Origin: Protonemura montana
Lineage: Eukaryota; Arthropoda; Insecta; Plecoptera; Nemouridae
Direction: 5' to 3'
Assembly (NCBI GenBank): GCA_947568835.1
Contig: OX387610.1
Location: 8,147,501-8,211,500, forward strand
DNA length: 64,000 bases
Below, piece after piece: positions 35,523-46,800 of the stretch. The notes under the pieces were generated by a model. It saw nothing but the letters and a program-made list of their open reading frames with translations, was not told the origin of the DNA and did no database searches. The first letter of the stretch is position 1. Each line of letters begins with the position of its first letter. Both the position numbers and the translations under genes were made by a program.

Positions 35523-36007
35523 AAAGCGTTGCTTATCATTATTCTTTTCTTTATATTTAAATTGCAACCCAGGGATGGGAGATGCGAATTTCTGCAAATA
35601 ATCCAATCAATGGAAGAATTTAATTTTTTAATTTTTCTTCAACAACAATGGTGCTTTCTTACCACAAAGGCGCTCTTCTGAGTGCTTGATGGCTGGCTGG
35701 GGGGGGGGGGGGACATATATGATGTTACATTGCAAAAATATAATTGAATCTGCTTTTGATATAGGAATCTGTCCCCTTTCACACCTGAACAATTCAAGAC
35801 CAATTAACATACGAGAAACTATTCGTATCTCTCGTTCTGAACATTGAATAAATAAAGAAACATTTCTTATCTTTATTCAAAGAAAAATGCGTTGTATTTA
35901 GATAAAAAAAAAAAATTAGAGTTAATCCATATGTCATCAAAGTTGCGACTTACATCTCTCATTAAGGTAAAAGTACCGCGCCGCCGCCACAATGTAAGAT
36001 GAGTAGG

Positions 36008-36038
36008 CACGTGCTCGGAGACACGTGATCGACACGTG
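36008..36038. promoter_or_regulatory. Cluster of three CACGTG E-boxes
   Basis: CACGTG occurs at 36008-36013, 36022-36027 and 36033-36038, three palindromic bHLH-type sites within 31 bases. It follows a local GC-rich patch (accgcgccgccgccacaatg). Function and target gene are not shown. Confidence 0.35.
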
Positions 36039-38201
36039 CGGAGATGTCATCAACTGATGCAAATTACAAGGCACGTCTTTATCAAGATATCTAATAATTT
36101 GTTTAATGATCATTTGCTGGCGGGCTTTATGCTTTTTTTATAATTTAATTTGCGTGCAAGACTGGGTATTTATGCAACTAATCTTTGAGATTAAAAAATA
36201 ACGGGAGAGATAATCGATCTCACAGGTATGTGACGTTGGTTGTTGAGTCTGATTGTTGGGTTTTGTCGATCGAAGCTGATTGATTGATTAGTTGATAATA
36301 AGGGTAATGTCCAGTTTATTAGGCTGCTATTTTATTGATGCAATCGGGATCGACTTGGAGATGACGTGCTTTTTAAATGACTGATGTTGCATGATCTTCA
36401 ATCGTGTCCAGTACACGAAATATGAATGGCATATTTTCTAGGCTTAATTATATTTTTTACAAATTAAAAGATTTTTTTTTGTGTTTTTGGAAATACGTTT
36501 AGTTTCAATGTTCTACGTTCTTAAAGTCACATTCCACTGCATTTTTTTAAATGAAATTGGCGTATTTTTTTCTGAACATTTCTTTACGTTGTGTAATTCC
36601 GATAATCCTAAGGTACTGGGGTCGGATCTTCAAAGAAGATATCAAACCCAACCCCAAAAATTTGACAGTAAATTTGTTATCACAAATTTGTAGCACCCTT
36701 AAAACCTCTTTATGGACACATAATGTTTGCTCTAATCTGCTTGGTATCACCTGAGCTGGACCGTGCAATCGTCATTAACATTGTTTCCAATCATACGAAT
36801 TACATAAATTTCAACAAAATCGGCATTTGTTTTATATCAGTAGAAATGTCTGTCAAGAGTGTTTAAATGGTAAATCTTGCCCTAGTTATGTACATTTAGT
36901 TTGTTCACTATTTGGCTCACAATAGTTATTTCAAAAAAAATTCAAAAAAACAAAGAACCATCCGTCCTGCTTTTTAGAGCATCGTTTCTTTTATCAAATT
37001 CAAATTCAGATCAACAAATTCCTTGAGCCATTCATAAATACCATTACCCGAACAAACAGCCAGAACACCTGAAAAACAAAAACAATTACCAATTAATATT
37101 TGCAAACAAGTAAATCATTTAATTTACATTAATTATTTGATCAAATGTCTTTACTCTGCCGTTATTGTGAATTGTGAAAAAATTTACATAAATGAATTCA
37201 AGATGTTTCTGAATTGGTAAATAATCAGGAAAGTCAGCATTGAATGGTAATTGTCATCAATATTAATCTAACAAGCTGGCAATCGTTTCTGCTGGTGTCA
37301 CTTTTCCTGTTTAGACTCAATTTTTCCACGGTCATGTAGGATTTCCCTCACGGAAAGTAAATTTACCAATTCGAATTCGATCGAGAACTGAAATATCCGG
37401 GAGGTTAAAATCCCACTGGAAATCGGATACCTCTGTGTCTAGCCTTCTCGTAAGGCGCGACAGAGCGTAATAGAACTCGACTAATATTGTCTGCCCTCTT
37501 TTATAGCAATCACTTCTGTAGATAAGAACTATCTTTTATCTTCACAATTGAAGCTAGACTTTGAAAGGTTACGACATTTAGACGTTGATCGATGAGTCTT
37601 ACGTAAAAGACTATCAATAAACAAAGAAATGTCTATAAATGGATAATTACTCTATTTTTAAATTTAAAAAAAAAACTAGCTAATTTGAAAGTTTTCCGTT
37701 ATTTTGGAAAACTAGCTAAAGAAACGTGTGATTTTTGGCTATAACTTTAAAATTAGACTAAAATCAAAACGTTGACCTTTTTAATCTATTTAAACAATTG
37801 AGATTAAGACATACCATTCCATGAAATTAGGTAAATAGTATGAGGTACTCGACTTCCTGTTTCAAAACTAGTTCCAAAAAATAATTGTTGTTGAGCAATG
37901 ACAACACAAATCATCCACACTATCTCGCAGTTAAAACTCCACTGCGTAGTCTAATATCTTACCTTTAAAAACCACAAAACAAAGATAATTAACTTTGTAA
38001 AATTATATTCTTGCAACATATCAAGCCCGTAAGCCATAAAACCAAAATGACATGCAACAATTTCATTTATCTCTGTCGATCGCTACATGACATTGTCAAT
38101 TAAATGTCATTGCTGTGTCATTGCAAGTCAACAATTGCCTGGTGGTATTAAACGTGTATCAAGTGAGATTGCAGAGATGTCTGCTATGTAGGTGCTGATA
38201 C

Positions 38202-38247
38202 CACGTGATTTTAATGAGCGATATTATTGGTTGAGAAGAGACACGTG
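38202..38247. promoter_or_regulatory. Pair of CACGTG E-boxes
   Basis: CACGTG at 38202-38207 and at 38242-38247, 40 bases apart, in otherwise AT-rich DNA. Single sites also occur at 40741 and 43388, nearer the PiT gene. Confidence 0.25.
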
Positions 38248-38464
38248 GTAGAGGCATGGCAGAGGTGTGATATCACTGATTAAAGGTCATGTTTACAAAG
38301 CTATGCCTTGAAAATGAAGTGATCAAAATGCGAATTGTTTCCAAGCTAAATTTTGAAATTTTAAACTCTTTCCGTGAGATTTTTTCTTGTAGCTAAATTT
38401 CTACTGAAGAAAAATGTAACCCGTTTTTTTTTAATGAATATGGCAGGGAAGCTAGTCTTGAAAA

Positions 38465-38640
38465 ATGTGTAATGGAACTGGGAAACGAATCCGGGACCTG
38501 CAATTGAGAGATCCTGGGTTTGTGTCCCATATTGGGTGTACACGCAGTCTCGCTTGCTGGTTTCAGTTCCCTAGTGGACTTACCAGAAAAAACCAAAAAC
38601 CCTGCAACAACGAATATTGAAATAACGTTGCCAATAATAC
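38465..38640 (-). mobile_element. Family E tRNA-derived SINE, degenerate
   Basis: aacgaatccgggacctgcaa is a reversed T-arm block. The tail tgctggtttcagttccctag, ttaccagaaaaaaccaaaaa is shared with the 13.1-kb copy. The D-arm half is replaced by other sequence. Confidence 0.5.
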
Positions 38641-39161
38641 AGGCTGAGAATTTTTTAATTTGCGTTCATACGAATCAAACAATCTACGTGCAATTTCATG
38701 CATCAGTATTGAAAAGTGCGTAATTGGGAAAGTGATAAAATACACGGTTTACGAACAATGTTTACTTGCATGTGTAACTACATAAGACCGAATTAATGCC
38801 AAGTTGAATACAATACTTAAGTGCACTGCATGTTATAATGAGATCTAATGCAGGAGAGATTATATTAATTGCATATTTTTACAACTTCTTTTAAAACTGT
38901 GCATTTGTTTTACGGTCTGGTATATTTTGTTATCAAATTTTACGTTTTATGGTAAGACAGATAAATGGTACGTCGTAAAATTGTTCAATTGGAATACCGT
39001 TGCAATATTTAAAAAAATTTTACACTATCTAAAAGTTTTAAATTGAAGCGGTCGTGACCATTTGGCAAATTAATTACCTCTGAATTTGTTTCCACACATT
39101 TTATCCTGGGAAATTTTTGGCTACCTTAGCAATACTTTACTTTTCAATCGATTGATTTGTA

Positions 39162-39582
39162 GTTGAACGACGCACTGTTTTGACAACTGGCCCTGCAGCA
39201 CTGGTCTAATGGCGTCGGTGAATGAGTGCATGATTATTATGCTAATTATAAACCTAACCAAGTCCAAAGGGAGAAGGGCAAGCCCGGTGCCGGCATGTAG
39301 CCTACTCCTGTCGAAAAGCACCAATGAGACCAACGGCCTAACATCCCTTCCGGAGGACGGTACAACGTGAACAACAGGATTTCTTCACAAACCTATGCTG
39401 TCGAGAGGTTGATAAGCATAACGAGTAAAGTTGCTGTACTAAATTTCATCCCTCCAGCCTCACTCCCGAACAGAACTGGTCAAGTGTATGATGGTCACCC
39501 ATCCAATACCTGACTCAGCAAAGTGTTGTTAAACTTCGGTGTTCTTATAAGAACCGGTGTTTCCAACACGCCAAACGGTTCA
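39162..39582 (-). mobile_element. 5S rRNA-derived SINE, full length
   Basis: Complete minus-strand copy from gaacgacgcactgttttgac (tail) to gtttccaacacgccaaacgg (head). Confidence 0.87.
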
Positions 39583-40384
39583 GTTTTAGTTTTCAAGGTA
39601 GACTCGCATCAATATTGGCACGTGCTTAGGAAGGAAATATTTAAGTGCATAATTGCACGACACGGATAAGCTGACGCAGCGGAATGAAATTGAAAAAGCA
39701 AGATCGGGCGACAGTCTGTTTACAACCTTTGTTTAGCGATGCACATTCGTTTCTTGCAGTGCATATTACACTCAGCACATTGTATTTTAATTGCGTTGGT
39801 GAAATATTCAATTGCACTTTGGTTGATTGAACATTAAAGATTTCTTATTGCTTTGGAACAATTGAGAAGCAGTGAAGGCGAAACGTAAGTTCCCGTAAAG
39901 TTGATAATTACAACTTCCTTAAAATACTTCTTGGGAATCTTATTTACTAAGAAAACGGCAACGGTTAATTTAGATTCAAATTAAAGTTACTGGTGGCAAA
40001 TTTTTCTGCAAATATCTAAGTTCAGCACTAAGATTTTTTTTTGTGTCCTTTCGGGTTAATTTTTCATTTAGCTTCATTGAATGCAATTACATACAACGAA
40101 TTGCCAATTTCTTAACCAACCCTCAACGACATAACCTAAGTGCTTGATTTCATTTATCATAATCAATCATATTTGACCTTGAAGTAAAGGTTCAACGTCT
40201 TTGGCTTTCAAAAGGAACCACTCCTGCTCCTGCCAGACAAGAAAGTGCATATTTATTATTAGAAATGTGTAAGTTACTATTAAATAAGTTTTAATATTTT
40301 ATACGACAGGGTGGCTACCCATTAGTTAAAAAATATGTAAGGTTCAAGCTCATTTCTTTAGATAGCCAAATATCATGTGGATGA

Positions 40385-40560
40385 AATGAAATCTGATTTA
40401 AATTGCAAACGCTTCCAATGCGCGGGGGATATTTCATTATTAGAGACATCATTTTTTTCTTAAAAAATTATGCCCACACGTCCCCGGTTGCCGTTTAAGC
40501 ATACTCATTTGGACACCAATTTTTGGGAGAGTAGAAATGTTCCTAAAAATAAAATAAAAT
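40385..40560 (+). repeat. Family B copy, degenerate
   Basis: The flank atttaaattgcaaacgcttc, a short run to aaaaattatgcccacacgtc, remnants of the tRNA-like core, then accaatttttgggagagtag and a cctaaaaataaaataaa tail. Confidence 0.55.
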
Positions 40561-41410
40561 CATATGGATGATTTTTTTTTAGCTATTGATAAATATATCT
40601 CCTTAAGAAAGAAATGCACAATAATGACCTCACCGCAACCCCAATTAGCATCAAGAGAGACACGCCTCCAAAATGAAGGTGCAAAGGTATTTCCATTCAA
40701 AGATATCCACGCTGTGACCGAATGATGAGATAAGTAAATCCACGTGTGTGCATATTGTAGTCTACTAGCTAATTAGTAGGCATATTTAGGCTCGTTTGAT
40801 AAGAGATAGAATTATAGTGACGTGATAGTGGTAAAGAGAGAGGTAGGAAAGAGAGTGGGGGGGCTAGAGATAAGGGTACGTGCGGCGAGGCATAAGCCAT
40901 GTGTTTTGGCGGAGGTATATTAGACGGGGACTTTGAGAGGAATATGGGTCACTTCTGCAACAGAGCACCTAGGTAAGTGATAGGTGATAAACAATAGGTT
41001 AAATTATGGGTTCATTTTCTGTTTGGTTTAAGTTAGGAGGTGAGTGGGTGGATGCGGTGGGGATTTTTATTTCAGTGAGGTATCAATATTTATTTAAGCG
41101 AATTATGAGTTTAATTTTTTTTTATAAAGAAATTAGTGTAGATCTGTCTTGGACCTTTTTCCACTATTTTACCGTGCTTTTATGCGTTTAGATGTTAGGC
41201 GTAATTGATTAAAAACTGGTTAATTCCAAACAAAAATAATAATTATCAATGCAAATCTATGTAATATAAATTGGAAACATTTAATGTTACCATGTTACTT
41301 AACGTATTTCGAGATCTTATACGGATTTTTGTAAGCTAAAGGCACTCGGAATTTAAAGTTTTATGAAGCATTTAAATGTATAATTTTAAACTTTGAAAAG
41401 AAATAATACT

Positions 41411-42290
41411 GTCAACCATATGTGATTCAATGGTAGATTCAACGTTTGGTAGCCATGGAGATGCTGAGATCGCCTGACAGAACTTCTCAATTCTGCTATC
41501 TTATGTTACCACGGGTATATCATGGCCTAGCATAGGAGGTTCAATGATAGATTCAACGTTTGGTAGCCAAGGAGATGCTGCGATCGCCTGACAGAGCTTC
41601 TCAATTCTACTGTCTTATGTTACCACGGGTATATTTTCTGTAAATAATTCTGGTAGCAACGTTTTCAATAAATGTCCCTTTGAAAAAGAAATTATTTAGG
41701 AATGCGGTTTGTAGCTATTTATAAATTATTATTGCTTTATTACGGTTTTCAACTGTTGTGTGCTGTTTGTCAACAAAAGGCCTGTTGCCATTTCACAGTC
41801 AATTTTGTTAAAGTGGTAGAACCTGGAGTCGAGAATATTTAAGTATTATATCGGACTGAATTTGTATTAACATTAAATTAAGTAAAAAAAAAAACGTAAC
41901 CCTATTAAACTCGTGTCATTGCATGAAAAAAAGTCACTCTTAATTTAAATTAAACATTGTAAATCAGAAAGTATCCGTGGTAACATAAGATAGCAGAATT
42001 GAGAAGCTCTGTCGGGCGATCTCAGCATCTCCATGGCCACCAAACGTTGAATCTGCCATTGAACCTCCTATGCTAGGCCATGATATACCCGTGGTAACAT
42101 AAGATAGCGGAATTGAGAAGCTCTGTCAAGCGATCTCAGCATCTCCATGGCTACCAAACGTTGAATCTACAATTGAACCTCCTATGCTAGACCATGATAT
42201 ACCCGTGGTAACATAAGATAGCAGAATTGAGAAGCTCTGTCAGGCGATCTCAGCATCTCCCATGACTACCATACGTAGAATCTACCGATT
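41411..42290. mobile_element. Foldback element with 114-bp tandem repeats in inverted arms
   Basis: The left arm holds two tandem 114-bp units (gattcaacgtttggtagcca at 41437 and 41551). The right arm holds three inverted units (cgtggtaacataagatagc at 41976, 42090 and 42204, 114-bp steps). Between them is an unrelated 330-bp AT-rich spacer without an open frame. The arrangement resembles Foldback-type transposons, whose long terminal inverted repeats are themselves internally tandem. No transposase is present. Confidence 0.8.
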
Positions 42291-43747
42291 AATCTCTTCT
42301 GCTCGATGGCATTTTTTGTTGTTAAGTTGTCAATGATAATTGCCTTAAAAATGTGATAATATTTTTGTTTTTACAACGATCAAAGGATCGCTGGTACAGA
42401 TTATTGATTGAAACAATTTGGAAATAATAAAAACTTATGAGAACAGTAAAATTGCGTTATAAGGGAATAAACTAAAAAGGACAAGAGCCCCAAGTTGCTA
42501 TGGGAAATCATCGACCAAACGTTTTTCGATAAAATACATTTTTGTTAAACGTTGAAGTTTACCGTACGCAATTTTTTTAAAGTAATTTTTCACACCGTAC
42601 GTTAAGAAATGACAAAATTTAAGCCATGAAAAATATTTAAAAAATACGGGTTTGATCTTCACGGAGACTTCCAACTGCACTAAATTATCCACCAAGTAAT
42701 CTGCAATCTGAATATCACCGCCAATTGATAGCCTCTTGATTGAATTGTCTCTGATCAATTCAGATTTCTGTAAATAATCAAATGACTCATCCTTATGGTT
42801 ACAAGTTTCCTTCAGGGAAAATTATAATTACATATTTTTTTTTTTACGTCCTACCTGCGTAGCGAGAAGACAGGAAAAACCACTTAAAACCACAAGTGCT
42901 AATATCAATGTGCATTCTCAATTAAAATGCACGTACCAGTTAGTTTACAAGTGCATATTTCATGAATTTCATTATCACTGATAAGACATTCCTAGATTTA
43001 ATCATCAGTTGAATATCCTTATATTTCCCTCGGATAAGAGAACACAATTTCAGTGTTTATATTAGGTGCGACATGATTTCTTTGAGTCTTCTTACATTTC
43101 GAAAGACATTCGAAGACAACGAAGAAAATTAGGTCGATCGAAAAGAAAATGATAAGATAAATAAACAATTTTGAATTGTTTCACTGCTGTTCGTCAGAAT
43201 TTTACTAAAGAGGTCTATGCTGGTGATATATTGATTTATTGTGACAGTTGAAAGAATTGTGATATCGCCATACTACAATCATTTTCAGTGATATTTTTTT
43301 TGCGATAAAACTGACAAGACACAAGCACATAGTAAACATTAGAAAATAGATCCGAAGTTTTTTTTGTTTTAATTCTATTTGGGTGAGCACGTGCTAGCCG
43401 ATAGATGTCTGAGCGAATTGATTAAATTAGAGCTTTGCGAATGCAATTCGCGTTGCGTTGTCGATGAGTGTATTTCTTGATTTTTGGAAAAGTGAACCTT
43501 CACATGCTTCGTTCGGTACTTAAGTTTAACTAAGGTTATTTAAAATGATTGCTGTTAAATATTGATCTACAAGAAAATATGGATTACATGATCATGTCTT
43601 ATGTATACATCTTTCATACAGGTGTTTCAAAAAAAAAACATAAACATTTTTTAAGCCTTAATCTTAAATTACTTTTTTTTAAGAACTAGCAGTTAGTCTT
43701 TCCAATAACTTGTCACAGGATATTAACTTCAGACTATTCCTTTTCAG

Positions 43748-43848
43748 TTGATATTGCAGCTCTAACTTTGGGGGAGACTCGTCCCTGTCTAAACCGACAG
43801 CGCATCCATCTCGCCAGAAGATAGCCAGGAAGAATCTCAACTATCAAA
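43748..43848 (+). other. 5'UTR part of PiT coding exon 1
   Basis: Acceptor attccttttcag ends at 43747. The 101-base leader has no ATG and reaches tcaaaATGgtc at 43849, a good Kozak-like context. The acceptor implies at least one more untranslated exon upstream. A second AG at 43758 is an alternative. Confidence 0.6.
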
Positions 43849-46800
43849 ATGGTCGATCTCTACAATCTAGTTCCATACTCACCGGACGTGGTTTGGATTC
43901 TTGTCGTTGGTTTCCTTTTCGCCTTCCTTTTGGCGTTTGGTCTTGGGTCAAATGACGTCGCCAATTCTTTTGGAACGTCTGTTGGCTCCAAGGTGTTAAC
44001 CGTGAGAAACGCATGCATCGTGGCTACTTTCATGGAGATCAGCGGAGCTATTTTGCTCGGTACGTATTGCATTTTTTAAAATCAGACTTATCAGTTAAAA
44101 TATACCCGCTTTAAAATATGACTGCCAGTTTAAACCTTGATTTAGCGTCAAATGTCCGATGATGAATTTAAATTGATAGGAAGCAAATTAGGAAAGAAAG
44201 GGACTGGGATTGTAGAGAGAGGTGTTGACGAGTGGAATGGAATTAGTAGTACCTATGGACGAAAAAGGGATAAAAAATGTGAAAAGTTTTAGGGAATGGA
44301 TAAAGAAGGGGATGTGAATGGACTGTACAAAATTGTATAAATCTGTTTCAAATAAATATATATATATATACTGTCCTATTTAAAATTCGGTATTGTTCAT
44401 ACACATAGACCACATTTCGACACGATGTTGGACTCATTTCGAGTTTTTCGGATAAAAACATAACTGACATAACTAGTATTTATTTATTTAGCTGTAAAAT
44501 ATGTGTTGCATGTGATAAATTGTCAAAATTTTCGTATAATTCTTGTCATTGTAATAATCATAAAGCAATATAATATAATCATAATTCAATTCTTTGGTTA
44601 TTAAAATTTTTTTTAGCCTTGTCTTAAAATCTATAAATTTCTCAACATTTCTGAGATCATCAGGTAGAGAATTAAAAAATTGAATACCGTTAAAGTAGAA
44701 TCCTGTTTCATAAAGAGCAGATTTATGACTTGAGCTGTTATGACTTGACTGGTGCCATCAACACAATTGCTTGGCATAACATAACTGCCACTACATCACC
44801 TACATCTCAGCCTCCCGTTAAGAATGGTTTTCTTAAGTTGCAGAAAAGTTTGAAGACAGAATTTCTAACCATTTTATTTCTTTCTTTGCAGGATCCAAGG
44901 TGACAGATACTATGAGAAAAGGCATCTTAGACATCACCGTCTATGAAAACGCCGAGCGTGAATTGATGCTGGGAAATCTCTCCACTCTTGGTAAGTTAGG
45001 AGTCTTGGCTACCCTTCTTGTCTTGGACACTTCCACCTTCTTGCAGTAATCCACCACTGTTTCAAAATAACACCCAACATTTTTTCGAAACACATCTCGT
45101 AAGCTGAAAACCAATATTAAGATTAATCGAGTTCAGATAAGCTCAAAGAAAAGATTTGTTTACAGCCTACTGATTAATCTCCCGACCTTAATATATTAGT
45201 TCAGATATAAAACAAAGAAACATAAAAGCAACAGACATTTTAAAATGTAATCACGTTTTTTTTGTGCACTTTAAACCCAAAATAAAATTGCACAAGTGCA
45301 ATAAAAAAACTAAATTTAATGTGATACGATCGGAATGCATTATTGAGCAGATAAAATGTTTGTCGGTATCGCAATTACTTAACTAATTGCTGATGAGGTT
45401 GGATAGAGATGAAGTAGGATACAGATTGCATTGCCGAAAGCACATGAAACAAATCAAGTTCATGATTTAATATCTACATATACTTATTGGTTTCAAATTG
45501 AGTGAATACTTTGCAAATTTCTTATATTTCCATTTGTGTTTGTCGGTATCTCAATGACTTCAATAATAATGCTGATGAGGTTGGATTCAAATAAAGGAGG
45601 ATAAAATTGCTGAAAGCGAATGAAGCAAATCAAGTGCATTACTTATTGTTTTTAAAATTTATTTTACAAATTCCTTTTCCACAGTCGGTGCCTCAATATG
45701 GCTGATCGTGGCTACCCTCTTCAAGCTTCCAATATCGGCCACCCACAGCGTGGTAGGAGCTACTGTCGGCTTCTCCTTGGTTGCAAGAGGCACTGATGGG
45801 ATACATTGGGACAAGTTGGGATTCATCGGTAAGCTAGGACAACGGGCCCTATGGTACTATGGTACTATGGTACTACGGTACTATGACACTAGAGTAACTA
45901 CTGGTGCTAGTTAATGATTAGGTGATGAAGAATGATGATGAACATTAGCTATTCTTAAAAGAAGAAAAGAAAACCTTGTGCCGGCACGTAGCCAAAACAA
46001 TGAGTGTACTAGCAAGGCGAATGAAGTTGTACTAACTTTCAACCCTTCATATCCCTCTTCCGAACAGGAGTGGTCTTACGTTTACTGGTCACCCAACAAT
46101 AACTGATCCAGAGCAGTGCTGCTTAACTTAAGTGATCTCTCGAGAGCCGGTCCCTCCAACACGCCAACGTATTTAGAAAAAGCTTGGAGACGTCTTTTTT
46201 GTACGATCAACCCTAGTAAACAATGGACAACAAAAATTCTAGAAACATTCGTTGACCCACGAAGCCAGTTCCACATTTGAATAAGCTAGTCCAAGTCACA
46301 GACAATTTTCTCCACAAAGGGCTGCTATTAAAAAAGTTCAGAATTAAGAAATCTTCCTTAGAAATATTGCAGTTTTCAAACCATATTTCTATTTTCTTAT
46401 AGTCTTTTCTTTACTTATTTTCTAGTTCTGTCTTGGTTCATCTCGCCAATCCTCTCCGGCATCATTTCGATCGCGCTGTACCTACTGATCAAACGCTTCA
46501 TCCTGACTGCGGCACAACCTCTGATCCCAGGACTAAAGGCTTTGCCCTTTATTTACGGAATTACCATCTTGATCAACGTTTTCTCCATTGTATTCGAAGG
46601 ACCTACCGGTAAGCAACACATCCACGATTATGCTTTTAGACTCATGTCTACTTTTATTTTATTTTATTTATTATTATTACTTTATCTAACCTTAGCACTA
46701 GTTTTGATAAACTCTTTTCCAACTCGGTTTTTAGTGCTATGTGAAGAATAAAAAATGACCAATGTTTCGTAACTTTTACCTGTTACTTCATCAAGGGTGC

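Larger units (their letters stand above)
27691..43747. other. Intergenic region between the two transporter genes
   Basis: No coding exon is supported on either strand. It contains 5S SINEs (30016, 33020, 33655, 39162), a family C fragment (28185), a family A MITE (31393), a family B copy (40385), a tRNA-derived repeat (38465), the foldback element (41411) and CACGTG clusters (36008, 38202). The stretches 28450-30010, 30420-31390, 31750-33010, 34140-35990, 36050-38190, 40570-41400 and 42300-43740 are AT-rich with no recognised feature. Upstream 5'UTR exons of the PiT gene may lie here but could not be fixed. Confidence 0.5.

Noticed and set aside
40800..40973. PiT first exon ending at cctag|gtaagtg
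   Set aside because: The donor is good, but there is no convincing start element and it cannot be linked to 43748 without transcript data.
41411..42290. CRISPR-like array from regularly spaced repeats
   Set aside because: The repeats are contiguous 114-bp tandems in inverted arms without unique spacers, in an intron-bearing animal genome.
45385..45420. Hammerhead ribozyme core (ctgatgag)
   Set aside because: The CUGAUGAG-like motif is present, but no matching GAAA segment or flanking stems could be drawn.
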